Shown: positions 40,326 to 49,713, counted from the first letter of the stretch. The stretch is DNA of 64,000 bases from Sphaerisporangium sp040683095 (GCF_040683095.1 NZ_JBFBCI010000032.1:1-64000); one strand, 5' to 3'. The notes: generated by a model from the letters alone, not told the origin. Program-made: numbers and translations.

Positions 40326-41384
40326 ATGCGCGGCTACCAGATCGCGGCCATTCCCGGCGACGGCATCGGCCAGGAGACCCTCCCCGCGGCGAAACGCGTG
40401 CTAGACGTCCTCGGCGGGCTGCACGGCTTCGAGCTGTCCTGGACCGACTATCCCTGGGGTTGTGCGTACTACGCCGAGACCGGGGCGATGATGCCGGAGG
40501 ACGGACTGGAGCGGCTCGCCGAGTCCGACGCCATCCTGCTGGGCGCGGTCGGCATGCCCGGTGTGCCCGACCACGTGTCGCTGTGGGGGCTGCTCGTCCC
40601 CATCCGGCGTCAATTCGACCAGTACGTGTCACTGCGGCCGGTGCGGCCTCTGGAGGGCACGCGTCGGCCACTGCGCGACGACAGCCCGTTCGACCTCGTG
40701 GTGGTGCGCGAGAACACCGAGGGCGAGTACAGCCAGATCGGCGGCCGGATGTTCCACGGCACGCCGAACGAGATGGCCGTGCAGGAGGCCGTCTTCACCA
40801 GGCGCGGCGTGGAGCGCATCGCCAGGTACGCCTTCCAGCTCGCCACCGAGCGCTCAGGCAGGGTGGCCTCGGCCACGAAGTCGAACGGCATCTTCCACAC
40901 CATGCCGTTCTGGGACGAGGTCGTGGAGCAGGTCGCCGCCGAGTACCCCGGCGTCGAGCTCACCCGCTACCACGCCGACGCGCTGGCGGCGCACCTCGTC
41001 CTCGACCCCGGCCGGTTCGACGTGATCGTCGCCTCCAACCTGTTCGGCGACGTCCTCAGCGATCTCACCGCCGCGCTCGCGGGCGGCATCGGTATCGCGC
41101 CGTGCGGCAACATCGACCCGACGCGGCGGCACCCGTCCATGTTCGAGCCGATCCACGGCTCGGCCCCGGACATCGCGGGCACCGGCGCGGCCAACCCGAT
41201 CGGGCAGGTCTGGTCCGCCGCGATGATGCTCGACCACCTGGGCGAGGCCGAGGCCGGCGCCCACCTGGTCGCGGCGATCGAGCGGACCGTGCGCGACGGC
41301 CTGGTGACCGCCGACCTGGGCGGCCGCCTCTCCACCGCCGAGGCGTGCGACGCGCTCGTCGAGCGGTTGGAGTCCGGCGCATGA
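40326..41384 (+). CDS. tartrate dehydrogenase-like beta-decarboxylating dehydrogenase
   Basis: 352 residues of the isocitrate/isopropylmalate dehydrogenase family, NAD-dependent oxidation of 2-hydroxy diacids. Signatures: AAIPGDGIGQE at the N-terminus; VVRENTEGEYSQIGGR (substrate loop; the TEGEYS form is typical of tartrate/D-malate dehydrogenases); ATKSNG (catalytic Lys); SNLFGDVLSDLTAALAGGIG (metal-binding Asp); and EPIHGSAPDIAGTGAANP (nucleotide site). Tartrate, D-malate or 3-isopropylmalate are possible substrates; a leu operon context is absent. ATG follows GAGGAGG, and the stop overlaps the next gene by 4 nt. Confidence 0.88.
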   Translation: MRGYQIAAIPGDGIGQETLPAAKRVLDVLGGLHGFELSWTDYPWGCAYYAETGAMMPEDGLERLAESDAILLGAVGMPGVPDHVSLWGLLVPIRRQFDQYVSLRPVRPLEGTRRPLRDDSPFDLVVVRENTEGEYSQIGGRMFHGTPNEMAVQEAVFTRRGVERIARYAFQLATERSGRVASATKSNGIFHTMPFWDEVVEQVAAEYPGVELTRYHADALAAHLVLDPGRFDVIVASNLFGDVLSDLTAALAGGIGIAPCGNIDPTRRHPSMFEPIHGSAPDIAGTGAANPIGQVWSAAMMLDHLGEAEAGAHLVAAIERTVRDGLVTADLGGRLSTAEACDALVERLESGA

Positions 41385-42262
41385 CGCCGCTGCTGCCCGG
41401 GTTCGATGAGGTGTCGAGCGTGCGCGAGGGCGTGCGCGTCCGGGCTCTGGTCGGCGGGGACGGCCCGCCTGTCCTGCTACTGCACGGCTACCCGCAGACC
41501 CGGGCGATGTGGCACCGGGTGGCTCCCGAGCTCGCGCGCGAGCACACTCTGGTCCTGGCCGACCTGCGCGGTTACGGTGACAGCGACAGGCCCGCCGACA
41601 CGCCGGCCCACGAGCCGTACAGCAAGCGGGCCATGGCCGCCGATCAGGTCGCCTTGATGGAATCGCTCGGTTTCGCGAGCTTCGCGGTCGCCGGGCACGA
41701 CAGGGGCGGGCGCGTGGCACACCGGATGGCGCTCGATTTCCCCGAGCGGGTGCGTTCGCTCGCCGTGCTCGACATCGTGCCGACGCTGCACATGTTCGAG
41801 AACGTGGACCGGGCGATGGCGTCCAGCTACTTCCACTGGTTCTTCCTCTCCCTCGGCTCCGGCCTGCCGGAGGCCATGATCCAGGCCGACCCGGCGACGT
41901 GGCTGCGCAGCCGGTTCGAGGGGCGGCACGCGGGCCCGTGGCCGTTCGACGAGCGCGCCATGGCCGAGTACGAGCGCTGTTTCTCGGTCCACGCGACCTG
42001 CGCCGACTACCGGGCCGCCGCGGGCATCGACCTGGAGCGCGACGCGGCGGACCGCGACCAGGGGCACCTGGTGCGTGCGCCGCTGCTCGCCCTCTGGGGC
42101 GAGCTGGGCTATGTCGGCAGGAACTTCGACGTGCCCGCCGTCTGGGGGCGCTACGCGGAACGGGTCACGGGCGTGCCTGTGCGATCCGACCACTACGTCT
42201 GCGAGGAGGCGCCGCGGGACGTGGCCCACGCGCTCTCCGTGTTCTGGGAAGGGGCGCTGTGA
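41381..42262 (+). CDS. haloacetate (fluoroacetate) dehalogenase-like alpha/beta hydrolase
   Basis: 293 residues. It carries the full fluoroacetate-dehalogenase residue set: nucleophile Asp107 with Arg108 and Arg111 (GHDRGGR), Asp131 (VLDIVPT), His152-Trp153 (YFHWFFL) and Tyr210 (halide pocket), and general base His271 (DHYVCEE). In characterised enzymes these are spaced almost the same, with numbers about three higher at the N-terminal end. It would hydrolyse 2-halo acids to 2-hydroxy acids. The Asp nucleophile argues against a peptidase or lipase role. It is coupled by ATGA overlap to the dehydrogenase upstream and the M20 peptidase downstream. Confidence 0.83.
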   Translation: MTPLLPGFDEVSSVREGVRVRALVGGDGPPVLLLHGYPQTRAMWHRVAPELAREHTLVLADLRGYGDSDRPADTPAHEPYSKRAMAADQVALMESLGFASFAVAGHDRGGRVAHRMALDFPERVRSLAVLDIVPTLHMFENVDRAMASSYFHWFFLSLGSGLPEAMIQADPATWLRSRFEGRHAGPWPFDERAMAEYERCFSVHATCADYRAAAGIDLERDAADRDQGHLVRAPLLALWGELGYVGRNFDVPAVWGRYAERVTGVPVRSDHYVCEEAPRDVAHALSVFWEGAL

Positions 42263-43341
42263 CCGCCGCTCTGGCGCGACTGCGTGAACTGGTCGAGATC
42301 GAGTCTCCGTCGGGCGACACGGCCGGGCTGGACGGGTGTTATGAGCTGCTGGGCGACTGGTCGCCGCTCGGGAGTCCGCTGCGCCTCGTCAGGGACGGCG
42401 TGCCGCACCTGTACTGGGAGGGAGGCGGCGGCGACGGGTCCGTGCTGCTCCTCGGCCATGCCGACACCGTGTGGCCACGCGGCACGCTTTCCGGCTGGCC
42501 GTGCCGGGTCGAGGACGGCCGGATGACCGGGCCCGGCGCGTTCGACATGAAGGCCGGGCTGGTCATGGCCATGGAGGCGCTGGAGCTGGCAGGGGACGTC
42601 GGCCACGTGCGGATGCTGGTGACCGGCGACGAGGAGGTCGGCTCCCTCACCTCACGGCCCCTGCTGGAGGAGGTCGCGCGGGACTGCGCGGCCGTGCTGG
42701 TTCTCGAACCGAGCGCGGACGGCGGCGCGGTCAAGACGGCCCGCAAGGGCTGCGCGATGTACCGCCTGGCCGTCGCGGGACGGGCCGCACACGCCGGACT
42801 GGAGCCCGAGTCCGGCGTGAACGCGCTGGTCGAGCTGGCCCATGTGGTGCTGGCCGTTGCCGCGCTCGGCGACCAGGAGGCCGGGACGACGGTTACCCCG
42901 ACGGTCGCCAGGGCCGGGACCACGACGAACAGCGTCCCCGATGTGGCGCACGTCGACGTGGACGTGCGAGCCTGGCGCCTTGAGGAGCTGCACCGTGTGG
43001 AGAGTGGGCTGTCGCGGATCCGCGCGAGCCTGCCCGGGGCCTCGGTGGAGCTGTCGGGCGGCGTCAATCGGGCGCCGCTGGAACGCGCCCGGTCCGCCGG
43101 CCTGCTGGAGACGGCCAGGGGTGTCGCGCGGGCGGCGGGCCTGCCCTTGCTCGGCGAGGCCGCCGTGGGCGGCGGCTCCGACGGGAACTTCACCGCCGCG
43201 CTGGGCGTCCCGACGCTGGACGGCCTCGGCCCGGCCGGAGGCGGCGCGCACGCCCGCCACGAGTGGGTGGACACGCGCGCCCTCGGCGAGCGGGCCGCAC
43301 TCGTGGCGGGGCTGATCAGGGCTCTGGCTCCGCGGGGGTGA
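42259..43341 (+). CDS. M20 family metallopeptidase (glutamate carboxypeptidase-like)
   Basis: 360 residues. Zinc ligands and catalytic acids are visible: GHADTVWP (His and the Asp two residues on), GPGAFDMKAG (bridging Asp), TGDEEVGS (catalytic Glu pair), LEPSADG and the C-terminal GGAHARHEW (His ligand). The dimerisation/lid domain begins at GRAAHAGLEPESGVNA. CPG2-like enzymes remove C-terminal Glu or cleave amide conjugates. No signal peptide, so it acts in the cytoplasm, perhaps on substrates brought in by the ABC transporter downstream. The start GTG overlaps the previous stop; the 3' end overlaps tetR by 26 bp. Confidence 0.88.
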   Translation: MTAALARLRELVEIESPSGDTAGLDGCYELLGDWSPLGSPLRLVRDGVPHLYWEGGGGDGSVLLLGHADTVWPRGTLSGWPCRVEDGRMTGPGAFDMKAGLVMAMEALELAGDVGHVRMLVTGDEEVGSLTSRPLLEEVARDCAAVLVLEPSADGGAVKTARKGCAMYRLAVAGRAAHAGLEPESGVNALVELAHVVLAVAALGDQEAGTTVTPTVARAGTTTNSVPDVAHVDVDVRAWRLEELHRVESGLSRIRASLPGASVELSGGVNRAPLERARSAGLLETARGVARAAGLPLLGEAAVGGGSDGNFTAALGVPTLDGLGPAGGGAHARHEWVDTRALGERAALVAGLIRALAPRG

Positions 43342-44050
43342 CGCGTGTGCGGGACGCGCGCAGCTCGATGGCGTCGAGGTAGAGCTCGATCGCCAGGTCG
43401 AAGATGCGCGGGTCGCCGATGTGGGCGAGCTGGCCGGCCATGGACGAGATGTGCGGGTACTCCTCCTGGGAGAGCTGGCGGTACTCCACCTCCCAGGCCA
43501 GTTCGTCGCGCGCCCTGATCTCCGGGTCCAGCGCCAGCAGACTGGCCTCCATGCTCGACAGGCCGCGCACAATGTTGCCGAACACCCGCAGTTGGAGCGC
43601 CGCGTCCTCGGGTGAAAGCCCCGCGCGCAGCAGCGCGTCCAGGGCGAACTCCACGTTGGAGAACTCCATCGGCCTGCGGGTGGTGCGCGCGGCCATCTGG
43701 AAGGCGAACTGCGGGTAGCGCAGGTAGTGCTCGTGGATGTGGCGGGCGCTGGAGCGGAGATCGTCGCGCCAGGAGTCGCTCTTCTTCAGGGTGCCGCCGT
43801 AGGAGCGGGACCGCAGGCTGTCGATGAGTTCGAGGACGAGCTCGTCCTTGTCCCGGAAGTGCCGGTAGATCGAGGTCGGGTGGGCCTCCAGCTCCTTGCC
43901 GAGCGCCTGGAAGGTGAGGCTTTCCAGCCCTTCGCTGGTGGCGATCTTCTCGGCGGCCTCCAGGATGATCGCCCTGCTCAGACTGTCGCGCGCCCGGCGG
44001 CCGCGCCCTCGCGCGGCGGACTTGGCACTTCGATCCGAGCTGGTGCCCAT
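43316..44050 (-). CDS. TetR family transcriptional regulator
   Basis: 244 residues. A basic, Ser/Arg-rich N-terminal tail precedes the TetR helix-turn-helix (IILEAAEKIATSEGLESLTFQALGKELEAHPTSIYRHFRDKDELVLEL); the C-terminal effector domain is helical and not recognised. ATG 44050 has AGGAAGGA upstream. It lies between the convergent enzyme operon and the divergent transporter operon. A 15-bp sequence before its start resembles one before the enzyme operon, so it probably controls both. The ligand is unknown. Confidence 0.88.
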   Translation of the reverse strand: MGTSSDRSAKSAARGRGRRARDSLSRAIILEAAEKIATSEGLESLTFQALGKELEAHPTSIYRHFRDKDELVLELIDSLRSRSYGGTLKKSDSWRDDLRSSARHIHEHYLRYPQFAFQMAARTTRRPMEFSNVEFALDALLRAGLSPEDAALQLRVFGNIVRGLSSMEASLLALDPEIRARDELAWEVEYRQLSQEEYPHISSMAGQLAHIGDPRIFDLAIELYLDAIELRASRTRVTPAEPEP

Positions 44051-44125
44051 CTGGTTCCTTCCTCGTGCCCTAGCAGTGCCTAATCGACCATGCCCAAACA
44101 TTGGCCTCAGCACAAGTCATCGCCG

Positions 44126-44140
44126 TTGACTATGACTTTG
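44126..44140. promoter_or_regulatory. candidate TetR operator, second copy
   Basis: TTGACTATGACTTTG; its complement CAAAGTCATAGTCAA matches CAATGTCATAGACTA at 40289-40303 in 12 of 15 positions. It lies in the divergent tetR/transporter gap. Confidence 0.55.
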
Positions 44141-44228
44141 CCTAGACGCCTTGCTATGCATGACCAGCGTACCTACGATGTGGGACACATTCCGCCGATT
44201 CGGCGGTTTGTCAAGGAAGGCGCGGCGT

Positions 44229-45920
44229 ATGAACCACCATCACAGATACCCCCCGTCAGCGCTGGCCGGTCTGGCCGCCCTCACCCTCGTGTCGGCCGGT
44301 TGCTCGACCGCCGCCGACACCTCCCCCGCCCCGCAACCGTCCGCGTCCGCGGCCGTTCCCGTACGGACAGGCGGCGCCATCGTCATCGGCGCCGAGCAGG
44401 AACCGGACTGCGCCGACTGGATCGCGACCTGTGCAGGATCCATCTGGGGCACCTACATCATGCAGACCCCGACGATCCCCAAAGTGTTCGACGTGCGCCG
44501 CCAGGGCGACAACTGGGTTCCCGTCGCCTCCGAACTGATGGCCTCAGAGCCGGCGATCAAGGACCAGGACCGCCCCGAGATCACGTACAAGCTGCGCCCC
44601 GAGGCCGTCTGGTCCGACGGCGAGCCCATCACCTCCCACGACCTCAAGTACACCGCGTTGCAGGTGCGGGACGGCAAGGACATCTTCGACAAGACCGGCT
44701 ATGACCGGATCGCCTCGGTGGAGACGCCCGACGACAAGACCGCGGTCGTCACCCTCAAGTCCCGCTACGGGGGCTGGCGCACCTTGTTCAGCTCCGGGTA
44801 CGGCGTGCTGCCCTCGCATCTCCTGCAGGGTAAGGACCGGCAGGCCATCATGAAGGACGGCTACGACTTCAGCGGCGGCCCCTGGAAGATCAAGCAATGG
44901 ATCAGGGGCACCTCCGTGACGCTGGTCCCCAACGACCGCTATTGGGGCGAGCGCCCCAAACTCGGCCAGGTCACCTTCCAGTTCACCCCCGACACCGCGG
45001 CCGCCTTCCAGGCGTTCAAGAGCGGCCAGCTCGACGCGATCTACCCGACGCCGCAGCTCGACGCGGTCGAGCAGATCAAGTCCGGGCTGCCGGGCGCCAA
45101 CACGCAGGTGGACGCGCAGACGGGCAACCTGGAAGCGATCTGGATGAACAACGGAACGTTCCCGTTCGACTCCCAGCCGGTCCGCGAGGCCATCGCCTAC
45201 TCCGTCGACCGCAAAGCGATCATCGAACGGCTGTACGGCTCGCTCGGGGTCAAGCAGCCGGCGCAGAGCTTCCTGTCACCGCTCCTCTCGAGGTACGCGG
45301 CCTCCGCCTTCTCCAAGTACACCCGCGACCTGGCCAAGGTCCAGCAGATCATGAGCGGCGCCGGGTGGGCGAAGGACACGGACGGAGTCTGGTCCAAGGA
45401 CGGCCGCCCCGCCCGGTTCACGATCGTCTCGCTGGCGGGCAACAAGCGCCGCGAGCTGACCGAGCAGGTGCTCCAGGCGCAGCTCAAGGAGGCCGGCTTC
45501 CAGATGGACATCAAGAACACCACACCGGCCAACATCTTCGGGAAGCTGGCCCCGGGGGGCGACTTCCAGATGGGCCTGTGGACCCTCGTGGACACCTTCC
45601 CCGACCCCTCGCTCAGCAACTCCTTCAGCTCCACCTCGATCCCGACCGAGGCCAACGGCCGCTCCGGCATCAACTTCATGAGGGCCAAGGTGGACGGGCT
45701 GGACAAGCTGCTCGAACAGGTTGACACCCAGCTGGACGAGACCGCCCGCAAGGAGGCGTCCGCCAAGGCCGACGAGCTGATCGCCGCCGCCGTGCCGTCC
45801 ATCCCGCTCGGCGCCGTCCCCAACGTGCTGCTGTGGAACCAGCGGGTCGGCGGCCCGATCGGCATCAACCCGGTCGAGGGGCCTTGGTGGAACCTTGCGG
45901 AATGGGGCCTGACCCAGTGA
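44229..45920 (+). CDS. dipeptide/oligopeptide ABC transporter substrate-binding lipoprotein
   Basis: 563 residues of solute-binding family 5. The signal peptide ends with LVSAGC (lipidated Cys near residue 25), followed by a Ser/Ala/Pro linker. Conserved segments are YKLRPEAVWSDGEPITSHDLKYT and AIAYSVDRKAIIERLYGSLG, with the long three-lobed family-5 layout. ATG 44229 has AAGGAAGG 9 nt upstream. It is the first gene of a five-gene transporter operon followed by an S9 peptidase, which suggests peptides or peptide-like conjugates as ligands. Confidence 0.9.
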   Translation: MNHHHRYPPSALAGLAALTLVSAGCSTAADTSPAPQPSASAAVPVRTGGAIVIGAEQEPDCADWIATCAGSIWGTYIMQTPTIPKVFDVRRQGDNWVPVASELMASEPAIKDQDRPEITYKLRPEAVWSDGEPITSHDLKYTALQVRDGKDIFDKTGYDRIASVETPDDKTAVVTLKSRYGGWRTLFSSGYGVLPSHLLQGKDRQAIMKDGYDFSGGPWKIKQWIRGTSVTLVPNDRYWGERPKLGQVTFQFTPDTAAAFQAFKSGQLDAIYPTPQLDAVEQIKSGLPGANTQVDAQTGNLEAIWMNNGTFPFDSQPVREAIAYSVDRKAIIERLYGSLGVKQPAQSFLSPLLSRYAASAFSKYTRDLAKVQQIMSGAGWAKDTDGVWSKDGRPARFTIVSLAGNKRRELTEQVLQAQLKEAGFQMDIKNTTPANIFGKLAPGGDFQMGLWTLVDTFPDPSLSNSFSSTSIPTEANGRSGINFMRAKVDGLDKLLEQVDTQLDETARKEASAKADELIAAAVPSIPLGAVPNVLLWNQRVGGPIGINPVEGPWWNLAEWGLTQ

Positions 45921-45921
45921 G

Positions 45922-46899
45922 GTGGCACCTTTGCTGACCTTCGTCACGCGCAGGCTTCTCTACTCGGTCCCCGTGGTGGTCGTCGCGTCGTTCATCCTGT
46001 TCGTCGCGGTGCGCGCCACCTTCGACCCCCTTGCCAAGCTGCGACAGGGGCACGACCCGAGCGCTCTGCAGTACCAGATCACCCGGCTCGGGCTCGACCG
46101 CTCGGTGTTCGAGCAGTACGTGCGGTGGCTGAAGGAGTTCGCCGGGGGCGACTGGGGCGTCAGCACCAGGACCGGCGGCGCCGTCCTGCCGATGATCGGA
46201 TCCGCGCTGGGCACCACGCTCCAGCTCATCCTGTGGGGCGTGCTGTTCGCCGCCCTGCTGGCTCTCGGCATCGGCGTCTACTCCGCCGCCCGGCAGTACT
46301 CGGCCGGAGACCACCTCTTCACCGGTCTGTCATACCTCGGGATCGCTCTGCCGCCGTTCTGGTGCGGCCTGATCCTGATCCAGGCTCTCGCGGTCTGGCC
46401 CAAGCAGCAGTTCGGGCTGGCCGAGCCGCCCCTCTACTTCGTCGGGCTGCACTCGCCGGGGCTGAGCGGGATCAACGCCGACTACTTCCGCCACCTGGCC
46501 CTGCCGGTCCTCACGCTCACCGTGGGACTCGTGGCGAGCTGGTCGCGGTTCAGCCGGGCGTCGCTGCTCGAAACGCTCTCCAGCGACTACGTGCGCACCG
46601 CTCGCGCCAAGGGCGTGCCCGGCAGGCGGGTGCTCCTCCGGCACGCGCTGCGCAACTCGCTCGCGCCGTTCGTCACCGTCGTCGCGCTCGACTCGGCGGT
46701 CCTGTTCGGAGGGCTGGTCGTCACCGAGCAGATCTACGCGATCCCCGGCATGGGGCGGCTGTTCCTCGACTCGATGCTGGCGGGCGACGTGTTCGTCCTG
46801 CTGCCGTGGATGGTGATCGTCGCGCTGGCAACGATCCTGCTCAACCTGCTGTCCGACGCCGGCTACGCCGCGCTCGACCCGAGGGTGGCCCTGCGATGA
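45922..46899 (+). CDS. peptide ABC transporter permease (DppB type)
   Basis: 325 residues with six membrane segments. The N-terminus FVTRRLLYSVPVVVVASFILF and the C-terminal segments TEQIYAIPGMGRLF and DYVRTARAKGVPGRRVLLRHALRNSLAPFVT (EAA loop) are typical of DppB. The start is GTG, one base after the stop of the binding-protein gene. Confidence 0.92.
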   Translation: MAPLLTFVTRRLLYSVPVVVVASFILFVAVRATFDPLAKLRQGHDPSALQYQITRLGLDRSVFEQYVRWLKEFAGGDWGVSTRTGGAVLPMIGSALGTTLQLILWGVLFAALLALGIGVYSAARQYSAGDHLFTGLSYLGIALPPFWCGLILIQALAVWPKQQFGLAEPPLYFVGLHSPGLSGINADYFRHLALPVLTLTVGLVASWSRFSRASLLETLSSDYVRTARAKGVPGRRVLLRHALRNSLAPFVTVVALDSAVLFGGLVVTEQIYAIPGMGRLFLDSMLAGDVFVLLPWMVIVALATILLNLLSDAGYAALDPRVALR

Positions 46900-47747
46900 A
46901 GGACGTGAGCCAGGGCCGGATCGCCGTCAGGAGGTTCGTCCGGCACCGGATGGCCATGGCCGGGCTGCTCACGCTGGTCGCCCTCATGGTCTGCTGCTTC
47001 GGCGCGAACTGGATCGCCGCCTACCCGCGCAACGCCCAGGACCTGCTGCTCGGCCCCACCTCGCCGTCCGCGACGCACTGGCTCGGCACCGACGACCTCG
47101 GCCGGGACTACCTGAGCGAGATCCTCTACGCGGGGCGCCTGTCACTGGCGATCGGGCTGTGCGTCGCCGTGCTGTCCACGGCGATCGGCACGCTGCTCGG
47201 CGCGGTCGCCGGCTTCGCCCGCGGCTGGACCGACGAGGTGATCATGCGGCTGACCGACCTGCTCCTGATCGTGCCGGGCATCGCCGTGCTGGCGCTGGCG
47301 CTCCAGGGGCTCGGATCCTCACCGTTCACGATCATTCTGGTGCTGACCGGGCTGGGCTGGACGATGGTCGCCCGCGTGGTCCGCTCGCAGGTGCTCAGCC
47401 TGCGCGAGAAGGAGTTCGTGGACGCGGCACGCGTGCTGGGCGCGTCCAACCCGCGGATCATCGTCCGGCACCTGCTGCCCAACCTGGTCGGCGTGGTCGT
47501 CGTCAACATGTCGCTGACGGTCGCGGCGGCCGTCATCCTCGAATCGACGCTCAGCTTCCTCGGGTTCGGGATCCAGCCCCCGCAGTCGAGCTGGGGGAAC
47601 ATGCTCAGCCAGGCCGCCGGCCTCATCGGCACCTCGAAGGCGTACCTGCTGTACGCGCCGGGGGTGGCGATCCTGCTCACCGTGCTCGCGGTGAACTTCG
47701 TGGGCGACGGGCTGCGCGACGCCTTCGACGTTCAAGGGAGGCCGTGA
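46896..47747 (+). CDS. peptide ABC transporter permease (DppC type)
   Basis: 283 residues. N-terminal segment VRRFVRHRMAMAGLLTLVAL, the typical HWLGTDDLGRDYLSEILYAGRLSL, the EAA loop EFVDAARVLGASNPRIIVRHLLPN, and the end VAVNFVGDGLRDAFD. It forms the channel with the DppB subunit. It starts inside the stop of the preceding gene (ATGA) and ends inside the start of the next. Confidence 0.92.
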   Translation: MKDVSQGRIAVRRFVRHRMAMAGLLTLVALMVCCFGANWIAAYPRNAQDLLLGPTSPSATHWLGTDDLGRDYLSEILYAGRLSLAIGLCVAVLSTAIGTLLGAVAGFARGWTDEVIMRLTDLLLIVPGIAVLALALQGLGSSPFTIILVLTGLGWTMVARVVRSQVLSLREKEFVDAARVLGASNPRIIVRHLLPNLVGVVVVNMSLTVAAAVILESTLSFLGFGIQPPQSSWGNMLSQAAGLIGTSKAYLLYAPGVAILLTVLAVNFVGDGLRDAFDVQGRP

Positions 47748-48733
47748 TGACCGATCTGCTCGCCGTCCGTGACCTGACCGTCCGCTACCGGACGGACTCC
47801 GGCTCTGTCACGGCCGTGGAGGGCCTGACCTTCGCGCTCGGCGAGGGGCAGACCCTCGGCATCGTCGGCGAGTCGGGCTCGGGCAAGAGCGCCGCCTCGC
47901 TGGCGGTCATGGGACTGCTGCCGAGGTCCGCCGAAGTGACCGGCTCGATCCGGTTCAAGGGCAGGGAACTGCTCGGCCTCCGTGAACGCGAGCTGCTGGC
48001 CGTGCGCGGCCGGCACATCTCGATCATCTTCCAGGACGCCCTCGCGGCGCTCAACCCGATGATGACGGTCGGCGCCCAGCTCGTGGAGGGCATGCGGGTC
48101 CACGACGGGTCCACGACGGGCAAGGCCCTGCATGAGCGCGCCGTCGAGCTGCTCGACCTGGTCGGCATCCCGTCCGCCGCCGAGCGGATGGGCCAGTACC
48201 CGCACGAGTTCTCCGGTGGGATGCGCCAGCGGGTGATGATCGCGATGGGCATCGCCAACGAGCCGGACGTGCTGATCGCCGACGAGCCCACCACCGCCCT
48301 GGACGTGACCGTGCAGGCCCAGGTCCTCGACACGATCGAACGGGTGCAGGCCCGCACGCGCACGTCGGTGCTGCTGATCACGCACGACCTCGGCGTGGTG
48401 GCAGGGCTGGCCGACCGCGTCATGGTCATGTACAGCGGGCGCAAGGTGGAGGAGGGACCGGTCGAGTCGATCTTCTACCGGCCCTCGCACCCCTACACCG
48501 GCGGCCTGCTCGCCTCGCTGCCACGGGTGGACCAACGGGTGCGCCGCCTGGCCCAGATTCCCGGCCAGCCGCCGCCACCGGACGGCCGCATGGCCGGGTG
48601 CGCCTTCCAGCCCCGCTGCCGGTACGCCGAACCGGCCGCCTGCGGCGCGGGGGGCCTTCCCATGCTGGAGGTCGGCGAGGAGCACACGACGGCCTGCGTG
48701 CGAGTACACGAGATCGAGAGCATGCGCGCATGA
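47747..48733 (+). CDS. peptide ABC transporter ATP-binding protein (DppD type)
   Basis: 328 residues. Walker A GESGSGKSAAS, Q-loop FQDALAALNP, signature FSGGMRQRV, Walker B LIADEPTTALD, H-loop ITHD, and the C-terminal oligopeptide extension with CAFQPRCRYAEPAAC (cysteine cluster that can hold Fe-S in this family). It starts at TGATG overlapping the DppC stop. Confidence 0.93.
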   Translation: MTDLLAVRDLTVRYRTDSGSVTAVEGLTFALGEGQTLGIVGESGSGKSAASLAVMGLLPRSAEVTGSIRFKGRELLGLRERELLAVRGRHISIIFQDALAALNPMMTVGAQLVEGMRVHDGSTTGKALHERAVELLDLVGIPSAAERMGQYPHEFSGGMRQRVMIAMGIANEPDVLIADEPTTALDVTVQAQVLDTIERVQARTRTSVLLITHDLGVVAGLADRVMVMYSGRKVEEGPVESIFYRPSHPYTGGLLASLPRVDQRVRRLAQIPGQPPPPDGRMAGCAFQPRCRYAEPAACGAGGLPMLEVGEEHTTACVRVHEIESMRA

Positions 48734-49698
48734 GCACCACAGCACTGGAAGTTACCGGCCTGGTGGCCGAGTACCGGCTGAAGTCGGGGCGTGGAGGGGC
48801 CACGGTCCAGGCCGTGTCCGGGGTCGGCTTCACCGTGCCGCGCGGCAGCACGCTCGGCCTGGTCGGGGAGACCGGCTGCGGCAAGAGCACGCTGGCGCGC
48901 TGCCTGGTCAAGCTTGTGGCGCCCGCCAAGGGCCGGGTGCTGGTCGGCGGCACGGACATCGCCACGGCGCGCGGCCGGGCCCTGGCCGAGATGCGGCGCC
49001 GCATCCAGCTCGTCTTCCAGGACCCGTACGCGTCGCTGAACCCGCGCCTCAGCGTGCGCGCCGCGCTGTCCGAGCCGCTGCGCATCCACGGGCTGCACGC
49101 CGGACGCCGGGAGGAGCGGGTGCGCGAGCTGCTCGACCTGGTCGGCCTGGACCCCGCGCACGCGGGACGCTTCCCCGGCCAGTTCTCGGGCGGGCAGCGG
49201 CAGCGGATCGGCATCGCCCGCGCCCTCGCCGTCGAACCGGAGATCCTGGTCCTGGACGAGCCGGTCAGCGCCCTCGATGTCAGCGTGCAGGCCGGCGTGC
49301 TCAACCTGCTGCAGGACCTGCAGGAGGAGTTCGGCCTGACGTACGTGTTCATCGCCCACGACCTGTCGGTGGTGCGCCACATCAGCGACGAGGTCGCCGT
49401 CATGTACCTGGGCCGGATCGTCGAGCAGGCGCCGGTGGACCAGCTGTACGACTCGCCCGCCCACCCCTACACGCACGCCCTGCTGTCGGCCATCCCGCTC
49501 CCCGACCCGAGGGCCGAGCGGGCGCGCACCCGGATCGTGCTGAACGGCGACGCGCCGAGCCCTATGTCACCGCCGTCGGGCTGCCGCTTCCGCACCCGCT
49601 GCTGGAAGGCGAAGGACGTGTGCGCCACCGACCTGCCCGTCTTGGCCGAGATCGGCGCGGGCCACCGGGTGGCCTGCCACTTCCCAACGGACATCTGA
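48730..49698 (+). CDS. peptide ABC transporter ATP-binding protein (DppF type)
   Basis: 322 residues. Walker A GETGCGKST, Q-loop FQDPYASLNPRLSV, signature FSGGQRQRIGIARAL, Walker B LVLDEPVSALDVS, H-loop AHDLSVV, and the C-terminal CRFRTRCWKAKDVC extension. It pairs with the DppD subunit to power import. ATGA overlap with dppD. Confidence 0.93.
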   Translation: MSTTALEVTGLVAEYRLKSGRGGATVQAVSGVGFTVPRGSTLGLVGETGCGKSTLARCLVKLVAPAKGRVLVGGTDIATARGRALAEMRRRIQLVFQDPYASLNPRLSVRAALSEPLRIHGLHAGRREERVRELLDLVGLDPAHAGRFPGQFSGGQRQRIGIARALAVEPEILVLDEPVSALDVSVQAGVLNLLQDLQEEFGLTYVFIAHDLSVVRHISDEVAVMYLGRIVEQAPVDQLYDSPAHPYTHALLSAIPLPDPRAERARTRIVLNGDAPSPMSPPSGCRFRTRCWKAKDVCATDLPVLAEIGAGHRVACHFPTDI

Positions 49699-49713
49699 GA
49701 GGAACGATCGATC

